From Streptomyces armeniacus (GTDB lineage Bacteria; Actinomycetota; Actinomycetes; Streptomycetales; Streptomycetaceae), in assembly GCF_003355155.1 (NCBI RefSeq), contig NZ_CP031320.1:6322287-6386286 (forward strand): a stretch of 64,000 bases of DNA. The letters run 5' to 3'. Below, one piece after another: positions 10,081 through 18,961 of this stretch. Numbering within the stretch: the stretch's first letter is position 1; each line of letters opens with the position of its first letter. The notes under the pieces are model-generated. The model saw only the letters and a list, made by a program, of their open reading frames with translations, was not told the DNA's origin and did no database searches. Made by a program: the position numbers and the translations under genes.

Positions 10081-11832
10081 TCAGACCGCCGCGCGGGCCG
10101 TCGCGAGAAGTTCCTCCGCATGCGCGCGGGCGAGGCTGGAGTCCTCCTGGCCCGCGAGCATCCGGGACAGCTCCCGTACGCGGTCCTCGCCCTCCATGAC
10201 CTGCACGCCGCTGCGGGTCACCGACCCGTCGTCCGTCTTCTCCACCACCAGGTGCCGGTCCGCGAACGCCGCCACCTGCGGCAGATGCGTCACCACCACC
10301 ACCTGCGCGGACCTCGCGAGCCGCGCCAGCCGCCGGCCGACCTCGACCGCGGCCTTGCCGCCGACGCCCGCGTCCACCTCGTCGAACAGGTACGTCGGTA
10401 CCGGGTCCGAACCCGCGAACACCACCTCCACGGCCAGCATCACCCGGGACAGCTCACCGCCCGACGCGCCCTTCGCGATCGGCCGCGCCTGCGCCCCGGG
10501 GTGCGGGGCGAGCAGCAGCTCGACCTCGTCCGTACCGTGCGGCCCGAACGCCACTGTGCGGCCGTCCACTTCCAGCCCGCCCGGGTCGTCGCTGCGCCGC
10601 AGCTCGAAGGAGACGCGGGCGTGCGGCATGGCGAGTTCGGACAGCTCCTCGGTGACCGCGTCCGCGAACCGCTTCGCCGCGTCCGTACGGGCCTCGGTCA
10701 GCTGCTGCGCCAGCGTGGCCAGTTCGGCGCGGAGGGTGTCGCGTTCAGCGGTCAGCTCGCCGATACGGTCGTCGTCACCGGCGAGTTCGGCGAGCCGTAC
10801 GGCGCCCTGCTCGGCCCAGGACAGCACCGCGCCGATGTCCTCCCCGTACTTCCGCGTGAGCTGCCCGAGCGCCGCACGGCGCTCCTCGACGGCGGCGAGC
10901 CGGAGCGGGTCGGCGTCCAGATTGTCGGCGTAGCCCGCGAGTTCGCCCGCCACGTCGGAGAGCAGGATGGACACCTCGCTCAGCCGGTCGGCCAGGGCGG
11001 CGAGCGCGGGGTCGTGCGACCGTACGGCCTCCAGCGCCCGGTGCGCGCCCACGACGAGCGTCGACGCGTCCATGGCCTCCGGGCCCGACTGGTCGGCGGG
11101 GTCGCCCGCCAGCGCGCTGTGCGCGGTGGTCGCGGCGGAGGCCAGCGCCTCGGCGTGGCCCAGCCGCTCGGCCTCGGCGGCCAGTTCGGCGTCCTCGCCG
11201 GGCTGGGGCTCGGCGGCGGCGATCTCGTCGAGGCCGTAGCGGAGCAGATCGGCCTCCTGCGCGCGTTCGCGGGCGAGGGTGGTCAACTCGTCGAGGGTGG
11301 CGGTGACCGTACGCAGCCGCTGGTACGCCTTCGAGTACGCCGCGAGCGTGCCGGACACCGCCTCGCCCGCGTACCGGTCCAGCGCCTGCCGCTGCCGCGC
11401 CGGGCGCAGCAGCCCCTGCTGGTCCGTCTGCCCGTGCACGGCCACCAGGTCGTCACTCAGCTCCGCCAGCAGCCCCACGGGCGCGGAACGGCCGCCCAGG
11501 TGCGCTCGGGAACGGCCCTCCGCCGACACCGTACGGCTGACGAGCAGCGCGCCGTCGTCCAGCTCGGCGCCCGCCTCCTCGGCCCGTACGGCCGCCGGCG
11601 AACCCGGCGGCACGACGATCCTCCCCTCGACGACGGCGGCCTTCGACCCGGCCCGTACGAGCGCCGCGTCGGCACGCCCCCCGAGCAGCAGCCCGAGGCT
11701 GGTCACGACCATGGTCTTGCCCGCGCCGGTCTCGCCGGTCACCGCGGTGAAGCCGGGCGCGAGCTCGACAACCGCGTCGTCGATCACGCCCAGGGCTCTG
11801 ATCCGCATCTCCTCCAACACGGATACGACCAT
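10081..11832 (-). CDS. recN: DNA repair protein RecN
   Basis: An SMC-like ATPase acting early in double-strand-break repair, about 583 aa. The N-terminal head has Walker A GETGAGKT (residues 33-40) within a RIRALGVIDDAVVELAPGFTAVTG context typical of RecN. A long charged, probably coiled-coil middle follows (SKAYQRLRTVTATLDELTTL to LTEARTDAAKRFADAV). The C-terminal head carries SGGELSRVMLA and Walker B PTYLFDEVDAGVGG, then VVVTHLPQVAAFADRH. I chose ATG 11832 (MVVSVLEEMRIRAL) because GGGGA precedes it. It heads leftward below nadK and tlyA, the conserved streptomycete order. Confidence 0.95.
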   Translation of the reverse strand: MVVSVLEEMRIRALGVIDDAVVELAPGFTAVTGETGAGKTMVVTSLGLLLGGRADAALVRAGSKAAVVEGRIVVPPGSPAAVRAEEAGAELDDGALLVSRTVSAEGRSRAHLGGRSAPVGLLAELSDDLVAVHGQTDQQGLLRPARQRQALDRYAGEAVSGTLAAYSKAYQRLRTVTATLDELTTLARERAQEADLLRYGLDEIAAAEPQPGEDAELAAEAERLGHAEALASAATTAHSALAGDPADQSGPEAMDASTLVVGAHRALEAVRSHDPALAALADRLSEVSILLSDVAGELAGYADNLDADPLRLAAVEERRAALGQLTRKYGEDIGAVLSWAEQGAVRLAELAGDDDRIGELTAERDTLRAELATLAQQLTEARTDAAKRFADAVTEELSELAMPHARVSFELRRSDDPGGLEVDGRTVAFGPHGTDEVELLLAPHPGAQARPIAKGASGGELSRVMLAVEVVFAGSDPVPTYLFDEVDAGVGGKAAVEVGRRLARLARSAQVVVVTHLPQVAAFADRHLVVEKTDDGSVTRSGVQVMEGEDRVRELSRMLAGQEDSSLARAHAEELLATARAAV

Positions 11833-12012
11833 ACGAGGTTCCCCGCGCAAAGCCACCCCCGGTCTTGCACGGGACCCCTTTCGCGATCCCGCACCCGGCC
11901 GCTTGGCGCGCCCACGCCCGGGCTGCCTTTCGGCCCGTGCGGCGCACGGGGCGTGCGGGCCTCAATGCCATCCAGCCCGCCCGGTGCGCTGGAGGGCAGA
12001 CCTCAGCCAAAT

Positions 12013-12257
12013 CAAGCCCGTCCGGCGATTGAGGACGGCCCCCGGCCACAACGGACCCGCGCGTGGCCACACACGTATCGGACCACCCGCCGACCGGGGG
12101 GCCGCTCCGGGCCGTCCTCAAACGCCGGACGGGCTTGGGGGTGCGACGCATGACGACAGCCCCCCGGCCACAACGGGCCCCCGCGTGCCCACGCACCCAT
12201 CGGACCACCCACCGCCCGGCGGCCGCTCCGGGCCGTCCTCAAACGCCGGACGGGCTT
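12013..12257. repeat. Streptomycete intergenic repeat, tandem and inverted
   Basis: The 448-bp gap between recN and nadK holds three copies of a core that reads AAGCCCGTCCGGCGWTTGAG on one strand. One is forward at about 12013-12042, and two are inverted at 12109-12137 and 12229-12257. The two inverted copies lie within a unit duplicated at a 120-bp period, including a repeated CCCCGGCCACAACGG and CGGACCACCC. This core is a familiar dispersed repeat in Streptomyces intergenic regions. The inverted pair can fold into a strong hairpin at the end of the nadK transcript. Confidence 0.8.
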
Positions 12258-12304
12258 GGGAGGGGTACGCCCAGGCGTATCCGTGCGGGAAGCGGGGGCG
12301 CGCG

Positions 12305-13213
12305 TTACGGCGAGGCGCCGCGCCAGCCGGCTACGGGGAGCGCGAACTTCGCGACCAACCGGTCCGTGAACGACGCGTGATGCAGCCGCGCCAACCGCAC
12401 CGGCACGGCCCCCCGCCGTACCTCCACCCGCGCCCCCGCCGACAGCTCCACGCTGCGCCGCCCGTCGCACCACAGCACGCCGTGCGGCGTCTGCGGCTGG
12501 ACCTCCACCGCGAGCACCGAGTCGGGCGCGGTCACCAGCGGCTTGGCGAACAGCGCGTGCGCGCTGATCGGCACCATCAGCAGGGCCTCGACCTCGGGCC
12601 ACACCACCGGGCCGCCCGCCGAGAAGGCGTACGCGGTCGAGCCGGTGGGCGTCGCGCACACCACGCCGTCGCCGCCGAAGCGGGACACGGGCCGCCCGTC
12701 GACCTCGGTCACGACCTCGAGCATCCGTTCGCGCGCGGCCTTCTCGACGGACGCCTCGTTGAGCGCCCAGTCGGTGTGGACGAGCCGCCCGTCGTTCCGT
12801 ACGAGCACGTCTAGCGTCATGCGCTCCTCGACCTCGTACGCGCGCCGCACCACGCGGTCCACGACCCGGTCCAGGTCGTCGCGTTCGGCCTCGGCGAGGA
12901 AGCCGACGCGGCCGAGGTTGACGCCGAGCATCGGTACGCCCGAGGCGCGCGCGAACTCCGCGCCGCGCAGCAGCGTGCCGTCGCCGCCGAGGACGACGAG
13001 GAGTTCGCAGCCGTCCAGGACGTCCGGCTTCGCCTCGACGGTCTCCACCGCTTCCGGCAGCGGCAGGTCCGTGGCCTCGTCGCCCAGCACGCGTACGCCG
13101 ATGCCGCAGCGCAGCAGTCCCTGCACGACCAGCTCGGCGCTGCGGATGGCGGCGGGCCGTCCGGTGTGCGCGAGCAGGAAGACCGTACGGCCCTCGGTCT
13201 GTGTCGTCGTCAC
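12305..13213 (-). CDS. nadK: NAD kinase
   Basis: Phosphorylates NAD to NADP in the cytosol, 302 aa. The ATP-NAD kinase signature VVLGGDGTLLRGAEFA (GGDGT at 76-80) and the second conserved block GVPMLGVNLGRVGFLAE are intact, as is CATPTGSTAYAFSAGGPVV. The GTG start overlaps the tlyA stop by 4 bp (GTGA), so translation is coupled. Together with tlyA upstream and recN downstream this is the conserved tlyA-nadK-recN arrangement of actinomycetes. Confidence 0.96.
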   Translation of the reverse strand: MTTTQTEGRTVFLLAHTGRPAAIRSAELVVQGLLRCGIGVRVLGDEATDLPLPEAVETVEAKPDVLDGCELLVVLGGDGTLLRGAEFARASGVPMLGVNLGRVGFLAEAERDDLDRVVDRVVRRAYEVEERMTLDVLVRNDGRLVHTDWALNEASVEKAARERMLEVVTEVDGRPVSRFGGDGVVCATPTGSTAYAFSAGGPVVWPEVEALLMVPISAHALFAKPLVTAPDSVLAVEVQPQTPHGVLWCDGRRSVELSAGARVEVRRGAVPVRLARLHHASFTDRLVAKFALPVAGWRGASP

Positions 13214-14031
13214 TTCGGCCCCTCCGCCACAGCTCGGTCGAGATCAGCCGGGTCGAGTTCGGGCGCCCCGGCGCGCAGCCACAGAAAGTATTCGACATTC
13301 CCGGAGGGCCCGGGGAGGGGGCTGGCGATCACGCCGAGCACGCCCAGGCCGAGCGCGGCGCCCCGCGCCGCGACCGCGCTCACCGCTTCGGCGCGGAGCG
13401 CGGCGCTGCGCACCACGCCGCCGCTGCCGAGCCGTTCGCGGCCCACCTCGAACTGCGGCTTGACCATCAGCACCAGGTCCGCGTCCGGCGCCGAGCACCG
13501 CACCAGGGCGGGCAGCACCAGGCCGAGCGGGATGAACGAGAGGTCGCCGACGACCAGCTCCGCGGGCTCGCCGTCGAGGTCTTCGGGGGCCAGCTCCCGT
13601 ACGTTGGTGCGGTCCCGTACGGTCACGCGCGGGTCGCTGCGCAGCGACCAGGCGAGCTGGCCGTAGCCGACGTCGACGGCCACGACGTGGCCGGCGCCTG
13701 CCCGCAGCAGCACGTCCGTAAAGCCCCCGGTGGACGCCCCCGCGTCGAGCGCGCGGCGGCCGGCGACGGCGAGTCCGCGGGGCTGGAACGCGGCCAGCGC
13801 ACCGGCGAGTTTGTGTCCGCCGCGCGAGACGTAGTCGGGGTCGCTGTCGTCGGCGCGCACGACGACGGCGGCGCTCGTCTCGACCTGGGTGGCGGACTTG
13901 GTGGCGGTCGCCCCGCCGACGGTCACGCGGCCCGCGGCGATCAGCTGCCCGGCGTGCTCGCGCGAGCGCGCCAGCTTGCGGCGCACCAGTTCCGCGTCGA
14001 GTCGCCTGCGTTGCGGGCGGGTCACTGCCAC
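13210..14031 (-). CDS. tlyA: TlyA-family rRNA 2'-O-methyltransferase
   Basis: A 273-aa protein with an N-terminal S4 RNA-binding domain (RRRLDAELVRRKLARSREHA, residues about 6-65) and a C-terminal FtsJ/RrmJ-like SAM-dependent methyltransferase domain (ALDAGASTGGFTDVLLRAGA, then VDVGYGQLAW and VGDLSFIPL). In mycobacteria TlyA methylates 16S and 23S rRNA and its loss gives capreomycin resistance. Coupled to nadK by a 4-bp overlap. The 7-nt gap to the upstream acidic protein gene suggests that gene is also part of the operon. Confidence 0.93.
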   Translation of the reverse strand: MAVTRPQRRRLDAELVRRKLARSREHAGQLIAAGRVTVGGATATKSATQVETSAAVVVRADDSDPDYVSRGGHKLAGALAAFQPRGLAVAGRRALDAGASTGGFTDVLLRAGAGHVVAVDVGYGQLAWSLRSDPRVTVRDRTNVRELAPEDLDGEPAELVVGDLSFIPLGLVLPALVRCSAPDADLVLMVKPQFEVGRERLGSGGVVRSAALRAEAVSAVAARGAALGLGVLGVIASPLPGPSGNVEYFLWLRAGAPELDPADLDRAVAEGPK

Positions 14032-14038
14032 GTGGGGT

Positions 14039-14488
14039 TCAGCTCCTGGGGTCGGGCCGGTCGTCGTGCCGGTCGAGCGCGGTCAGCGTGTCGCGCAGGC
14101 CGCGGTGCACATCTTCGTACACCTCCAGGTGCCCCGACACGGCGAGGTGGTCCGCGTCCTCCAGCCGCCTCAGCTGCGCGTCCACGGGAGGATGCCCCGT
14201 GGGCTCCGTCCCGACGCCGAGGGGGCGGGGGCCATCGAGGACGGAGTCCTCGGCGGTGTCCCCGGCGGTGTCCGCAGCGGAGTCTTCGGCGGCGTCTTCG
14301 CCCGGCTCCCCTGCCGTGCCCTCGGCGGCGGCGTCTTCGCCGCGCTCCATGGCGGCGGCGGCGGCGCGGTCGTCCTCCGGCAGTGCGCCGTCCTCCGCCG
14401 GACCGCCCTCGGCCACGGCGGCCGGGTACGGCCCGGCGCCCGTCTCCGCGTACTGCTCCGGCTCGGCGCCGTGCATCGGCTCGTTCAT
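14039..14488 (-). CDS. Conserved acidic hypothetical protein
   Basis: A small (about 149 aa) very Ala/Glu/Asp-rich protein whose central part is low complexity (EDAAAEGTAGEPGEDAAEDS). The C-terminal third, TGHPPVDAQLRRLEDADHLA followed by VSGHLEVYEDVHRGLRDTL, looks like a folded helical segment and is the part likely to be conserved; similar small proteins sit beside tlyA in other streptomycetes. The start is taken as ATG 14488 (MNEPMHGAEPEQY); the frame is open further upstream to 14536. It lies 7 nt before tlyA in the same direction. No function can be assigned. Confidence 0.7.
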   Translation of the reverse strand: MNEPMHGAEPEQYAETGAGPYPAAVAEGGPAEDGALPEDDRAAAAAMERGEDAAAEGTAGEPGEDAAEDSAADTAGDTAEDSVLDGPRPLGVGTEPTGHPPVDAQLRRLEDADHLAVSGHLEVYEDVHRGLRDTLTALDRHDDRPDPRS

Positions 14489-14583
14489 GCACCCGACGCT
14501 ACCCGCTGCCACCGACAGCGCGGGGCGCCGGGACACCGTGCCGAACCCGAGGTCGAGGCCGTACGCGTGTCAGCCCGGACGCG

Positions 14584-15666
14584 TCACGCGCGTACGCGGG
14601 CGCGTGCCGCGGGGATCACCAGCGGGGTGCCGGACTCGGGGTCGTCGATCACGCGGCAGGGCAGCTCGAAGACCTCCTCCACCAGGTCCGCGGTCATCAC
14701 CTCGGCGGGCTCGCCCTCGGCGACGATCGCGCCGTCGCGCATCGCGATCAGGTGGGTGGCGTACCGCGCGGCGTGGTTGAGGTCGTGCAGTACGGCGACC
14801 ACCGTACGGCCCGACTCGTGCAGCCCGGCGCACAGGTCGAGGACCTCGATCTGGTGCGCGATGTCGAGGTACGTCGTCGGCTCGTCCAGCAGCAGCAGCG
14901 GCGTCTCCTGCGCGAGCGCCATGGCGATCCACACGCGCTGCCGCTGCCCGCCGGAGAGTTCCTCCACGAAGCGGTCGGCCAGGTCGGCGACGCCCGTGGA
15001 CGTCATCGCCTCGGTGACGATCCGCTCGTCGTCGCGCGACCACTGCCGCAGCAGCCCCTGGTGCGGGTAGCGGCCCCGCGCCACGAGGTCCGCGACGGTG
15101 ATGCCGTCCGGCGCGATCGACGACTGCGGGAGCAGGCCGAGCGTACGGGCGACCCGCTTCGCGGGCAGGGTGTGGATGTCGGTGCCGTCCAGCAGCACCG
15201 TCCCGGCGGCGGGCTTCAGCATCCGGGAGAGGGCGCGGAGGAGGGTGGATTTGCCGCAGGCGTTCGGGCCGACGATCACGGTGAACGACTCGTCGGGGAC
15301 GGCGACGTCCAGGTTCCGCGCGATGGTGCGCTGGTCGTACGCGAGGGTCAGCCCGCCCCCGCCCAGCCGCGTGCCGGCGCCCGCGCCGGAGCCCTTGCCG
15401 GTCACCGTACGGGGCGCAGCTTCGGTCTCCGTACGGGTCGCGGCTTCGGTCTCCGTACGGGACTCGATTCCCGCCCCTGTACGGGACTCGGTTCCCGTCT
15501 CCGTACGGGTCTCGGTTTCGGTCGCCGTACGGGTGCCGCTTCCGGCGTCGCCGGAGTGCTCCATCTCCGCGTCCCTCTTCCCGTTCATCCCGCTCTTACG
15601 GCTCGTCCCGCTCTTCCCGGTCCCGTTCCGCACCGCGCCAGCCGCCGTCTCAGCCGTGTCCGTCAT
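14584..15666 (-). CDS. Siderophore ABC transporter ATPase (FecE/FepC-like)
   Basis: Energises Fe(III)-siderophore import at the inner face of the membrane, 360 aa. Walker A GPNACGKST (133-141), ABC signature ELSGGQRQRVWIAMALAQ, Walker B LLLLDEPTTYLDIAHQ and H-loop VAVLHDLNHAARYATH are all present. About 100 residues precede the ABC domain; residues 44-87 are a degenerate Thr/Glu/Arg repeat not typical of the family, whose usual length is about 260-280 aa. The ATG overlaps the upstream permease stop by 4 bp, so the three importer genes form one operon read away from the iron box at 17824. Confidence 0.93.
   Translation of the reverse strand: MTDTAETAAGAVRNGTGKSGTSRKSGMNGKRDAEMEHSGDAGSGTRTATETETRTETGTESRTGAGIESRTETEAATRTETEAAPRTVTGKGSGAGAGTRLGGGGLTLAYDQRTIARNLDVAVPDESFTVIVGPNACGKSTLLRALSRMLKPAAGTVLLDGTDIHTLPAKRVARTLGLLPQSSIAPDGITVADLVARGRYPHQGLLRQWSRDDERIVTEAMTSTGVADLADRFVEELSGGQRQRVWIAMALAQETPLLLLDEPTTYLDIAHQIEVLDLCAGLHESGRTVVAVLHDLNHAARYATHLIAMRDGAIVAEGEPAEVMTADLVEEVFELPCRVIDDPESGTPLVIPAARARVRA
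15406..15537 (-). repeat. Degenerate tandem repeat in ATPase N-terminus
   Basis: Within the ATPase gene, blocks of the form TCTCCGTACGGG recur at irregular 18-36-bp spacing, for example near 15427, 15451, 15499 and 15526. They encode the TRTETETRTETGTESRT-like stretch, residues about 44-87. Repeats of this kind expand and contract by slippage. Confidence 0.7.
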
Positions 15667-16700
15667 ATCCGCCCCGCCTTGCGCTCCGTGGCCAGCAGCC
15701 ACACCAGATAGCCGCCGCCCAGCACGCCCGTGATCACGCCCACCGGCAGCTGGTGCCCGCTGAACGCCCGCTGCGCGGCCAGGTCCGCGATCACCAGCAG
15801 CGCCGCGCCCGTGCACAGCGAAGGCAGCAGGTTCGGTCCGGGCGCCTTCGTCATCCGCCGTGCCACCTGCGGCGCCGTCAGCGCCACGAAGGCCACCGGC
15901 CCGGCCGCCGCCGCGCCGAACGACACCAGCAGCACCGCCGCGGCCAGCACCGTCAGCCGTATCCGCTCCACGGGGACGCCCAGCGCGAACGCCGCGTCGT
16001 CCCCCATCTCCAGCATCCGCATCGCCCGTGCGCAGCCGAGCAGGACGACGGGCAGCAGCACCGCCATCGCGATCAGCAGCGGCACCGCGTCGTCCCAGCC
16101 GCGGCCGTCCAGGCTGCCGGTCATCCACAGCACGGCGCGGGCGGCCTCGGTGATCTGGGCGCGGGTGAGCAGGTAGCCGTTGACGCCGGTGAGGATGGCC
16201 GTGATGCCGATGCCGATGAGCACGAGCCGGTAGCCGTGTACGCCCTGCCGCCAGGCCAGCCCGTAGATCAGCAGCCCGGTGGCCAGGCCGCCGGCCACCG
16301 CGCCGCAGGCCAGAGCGAGGCTGCCGCCGCCGAACACCACGATGACGGTGAGCGCGCCGGTGGCGGCGCCGTGCGTGAAGCCGAGGACGTCGGGGCTGCC
16401 GAGGGGGTTGCGTACGACGGACTGGAAGACCGCGCCGCCGAGCGCCAGCGCGGCGCCGACCAGCAGGGCGGTGACGACGCGGGGCAGCCGGATGTCGTTG
16501 ACGATGAACTCGTCGGCCGGGTTGCCCGAGCCGAGCAGCGTGTCGAGCACCTGGCCGGTGGTCATCGGGTAGTCGCCGCTGCCGCTGCCGATCGCGAACA
16601 CGGAGGCGACGGCGGCGACCACGAGGCAGCCCAGTCCGACGGCGAGCGCGCGTGGCCGGAACGCGACGGAGCGGCCGCCCGCGGTGCGTATGACGCTCAT
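15663..16700 (-). CDS. FecCD-family siderophore ABC permease
   Basis: A 345-aa polytopic membrane protein with about nine hydrophobic segments. Family motifs include RLPRVVTALLVGAALALGGA, FQSVVRNPLGSPDVLGFTHG (cytoplasmic loop near the second helix) and the C-terminal QLPVGVITGVLGGGYLVWLL. ATG 16700 overlaps the stop of the preceding permease, and its own stop overlaps the ATPase start, both as ATGA. It forms a heterodimeric channel with the neighbouring permease, fed by the lipoprotein encoded divergently. Confidence 0.95.
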   Translation of the reverse strand: MSVIRTAGGRSVAFRPRALAVGLGCLVVAAVASVFAIGSGSGDYPMTTGQVLDTLLGSGNPADEFIVNDIRLPRVVTALLVGAALALGGAVFQSVVRNPLGSPDVLGFTHGAATGALTVIVVFGGGSLALACGAVAGGLATGLLIYGLAWRQGVHGYRLVLIGIGITAILTGVNGYLLTRAQITEAARAVLWMTGSLDGRGWDDAVPLLIAMAVLLPVVLLGCARAMRMLEMGDDAAFALGVPVERIRLTVLAAAVLLVSFGAAAAGPVAFVALTAPQVARRMTKAPGPNLLPSLCTGAALLVIADLAAQRAFSGHQLPVGVITGVLGGGYLVWLLATERKAGRI

Positions 16701-17761
16701 GCCCGCACCACCTTCCGGTGCCGCACGAAGTACAGGAAGAACGGCCCGCCGAGCACCGCCGTCACGATGCCCACCTGGAGTTCGGAGGGGCGCGCGAGCA
16801 CCCGCCCGAGCACGTCGGCGCCGAGCAGCAGTACGGGCGCGAGCACCGCGCAGTACGGCAGCACCCACCGCATGTCGGGCCCGGTCAGGGTGCGCACCAT
16901 GTGCGGCACCATCAGCCCGACGAAGACGATCGGCCCGCAGGCCGCCGTGGCGGCGCCGCACAGCAGCGTCACGGCGAGCATGCCGCCCGCGCGCGTACGG
17001 GCCGGGTGCGCACCGAGGGCCTGTGCGGAGTCGTCGCCGAGTGCGAGCGCGTTCAGCGGGCGGGCGAGTGCCAGCGCCAGCAGGACGCCGAGCAGGATGA
17101 ACCACACGACCTTCTGCGCCGTGTCGGCGTGCGCGCCGGCGAGTGAACCGACCGTCCAGAAGCGCATCTTGTCCAGCGAGGCGGTGTCCAGCAGCTGTAC
17201 GGCGTTGACATAGCTGAACAGCGCCGCGTTCAGCGCAGCCCCGCCGAGCGCCAGCCGGGCGGGGGTCGCGCCGCGGCCGCCGCCGACCACGTACACGAGG
17301 ACGGACACCGCGCCCGTACCGGCGAAGGCGAACCACACGTAGCCGGTGAACGAGGTGATGCCGAGAAACGAGATCGCCGACACGACGGCCGCGGCGGCGC
17401 CCGCGTTGATGCCCAGCAGGCCGGGGTCGGCCAGCGGGTTGCGGGTCAGCGCCTGCATCACACCGCCCGCCAGGCCCAGTGCGGTTCCGGCCATCAGGCC
17501 CAGCAGGGTGCGCGGCAGCCGCATCTCGTGCACGACGGTGTACTCGGGGGACGCGCTGTCCGTGAGCCCGCGCCACGCCTCGTTCAGCGAAAGGGGTTTG
17601 GCGCCCACGGCGAGGCTCAGCGCGAGCAGGACGCACAGCAGCAGGACCGCGCCGAGCAGCCCGGCGGCACGCAGTGCGTACCGTCCGCCCGGTGGCCGTG
17701 CGGCGGTCGGCGGCGCGGCCGTCGAACCCGTCTCTGTCTGCGGGGACTTGGTGAGCGACAC
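16697..17761 (-). CDS. FecCD-family siderophore ABC permease
   Basis: A 354-aa second permease subunit, first gene of the importer operon. After a hydrophilic N-terminus of about 28 residues come multiple transmembrane helices, with RLPRTLLGLMAGTALGLAGG, MQALTRNPLADPGLLGINAG and the C-terminal LQVGIVTAVLGGPFFLYFVR, matching the sister permease. The GTG start lies 62 bp from the palindromic iron box, so the operon should be induced by iron starvation. Confidence 0.95.
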   Translation of the reverse strand: MSLTKSPQTETGSTAAPPTAARPPGGRYALRAAGLLGAVLLLCVLLALSLAVGAKPLSLNEAWRGLTDSASPEYTVVHEMRLPRTLLGLMAGTALGLAGGVMQALTRNPLADPGLLGINAGAAAAVVSAISFLGITSFTGYVWFAFAGTGAVSVLVYVVGGGRGATPARLALGGAALNAALFSYVNAVQLLDTASLDKMRFWTVGSLAGAHADTAQKVVWFILLGVLLALALARPLNALALGDDSAQALGAHPARTRAGGMLAVTLLCGAATAACGPIVFVGLMVPHMVRTLTGPDMRWVLPYCAVLAPVLLLGADVLGRVLARPSELQVGIVTAVLGGPFFLYFVRHRKVVRA

Positions 17762-17823
17762 GTACGGGGCTCCGGATCTGGCGGGGTGCGATTTCGGTCA
17801 CCCGGCCACTGGACAACGACTTC

Positions 17824-17841
17824 GGTTAGGTTAACCTAACC
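17824..17841. promoter_or_regulatory. Iron box (DmdR1/IdeR-type operator)
   Basis: GGTTAGGTTAACCTAACC is a perfect 18-bp palindrome containing TTAGGTTAACCTAA, matching the actinobacterial IdeR/DmdR1 consensus built on TTAGGTTAG and its complement. It lies between the divergent importer operon (start 17761) and the receptor gene (start 17892) and can repress both when iron is replete. Confidence 0.9.
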
Positions 17842-17891
17842 CCGCATTCGGGCCCACGGGTCCCCCCGCGATTTTCCGAGGAAGGCTCTCC

Positions 17892-18914
17892 ATGTCACGC
17901 TCCCGCACCTCCCCTCTCACCCGCCGCGGCCTGCTCGCCGCAGGCGGCGCGGCCGGCCTCAGCGCCCTGCTCGCGGCCTGCGGGGAGGACGGCGGCGGTT
18001 CGGGCTCGGGCGAGGGGGGCGCCTGGTCGTTCACCGACGACCGGAAGAAGAAGGTCGAGCTGGACGGGCAGCCGAAACGTATCGTCGCGTTCACCGGCAC
18101 GGCCGCCGCGCTGCACGACTTCGGCGTCGACGACCAGGTGGTGGGCGTCTTCGGGCCGACGAAGCTGAAGAACGGCAAGCCCGACCCGCAGGCCGGCGAG
18201 CTCGACGTGGACAAGCTCGAGATCATCGGGAACGCGTATGGCGAGTTCAACATCGAGAAGTACGCGAAGCTCCGCCCCGACCTGCTGATCACCAACACGT
18301 ACGAGCCCAACGCGCTCTGGTTCGTGCCGGAGGAGAGCAAGGGGAAGATCCTCAAGCTCGCACCCAGCGTCGCGATCAAGGCGTCCCGGGTGTCGCTGCT
18401 GACGATCATCAACCGCTACGCGGAGCTGGCCGAATCGCTGGGCGCCGACCCGAAGGCGAAGAAGATCACCGACGCCAAGGCCCGGTTCGAGAAGGCCGCC
18501 GAGACGCTGCGCAAGGCCGCCAAGGCGAAGGGCGGGCTCAAGGTGATGGCCGCCTCGGGCAGCCGCGACCTCTTCTACGTCTCGACCCCGAAGGTCAACG
18601 CCGACCTGATGTACCTGCGCGAGCTCGGCGTCGACCTCGTCGTCCCCAAGAAGCTCGACCAGGCCGGCTACTTCGAGCCGCTCAGCTGGGAGAACGCCGA
18701 CAAGTACCACGCCGACGTGATCATGCTCGACAACCGGGGCCAGGCCCTCCAGCCCGACGCCCTGGAGAAGGTCCCGGCCTGGACCGACCTGCCCGCGGTC
18801 AAGGCGGACCAGGTCATTCCGTGGGCGAGCGAACCGAGGTTCTCGTACGCGGGCTCGCTGCCGCTGCTGGAGAACCTCGCCAAAACCGTTCAGGACGCGA
18901 AGAAGACCGGCTGA
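17892..18914 (+). CDS. Fe(III)-siderophore-binding lipoprotein
   Basis: A 340-aa periplasmic-binding-type receptor anchored as a lipoprotein. The signal is twin-arginine-like (SPLTRRGLLAAGG) with lipobox LLAAC near residue 33. The body is a class III substrate-binding fold with a rigid helix: KRIVAFTGTAAALHDFGVDD, LRPDLLITNTYEPN and YADKYHADVIML-type C-lobe elements. It resembles DesE/CdtB-type receptors for hydroxamate siderophores, which fits the des biosynthesis genes 4 kb away, but ligand assignment is inference. Divergent from the importer across the iron box; the siderophore-interacting reductase follows 47 nt later. Confidence 0.93.
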   Translation: MSRSRTSPLTRRGLLAAGGAAGLSALLAACGEDGGGSGSGEGGAWSFTDDRKKKVELDGQPKRIVAFTGTAAALHDFGVDDQVVGVFGPTKLKNGKPDPQAGELDVDKLEIIGNAYGEFNIEKYAKLRPDLLITNTYEPNALWFVPEESKGKILKLAPSVAIKASRVSLLTIINRYAELAESLGADPKAKKITDAKARFEKAAETLRKAAKAKGGLKVMAASGSRDLFYVSTPKVNADLMYLRELGVDLVVPKKLDQAGYFEPLSWENADKYHADVIMLDNRGQALQPDALEKVPAWTDLPAVKADQVIPWASEPRFSYAGSLPLLENLAKTVQDAKKTG

Positions 18915-18961
18915 GTCCACCGCAGGTCATCCATGGTTCCCCACCGGGAGGTTTCCGTTCC

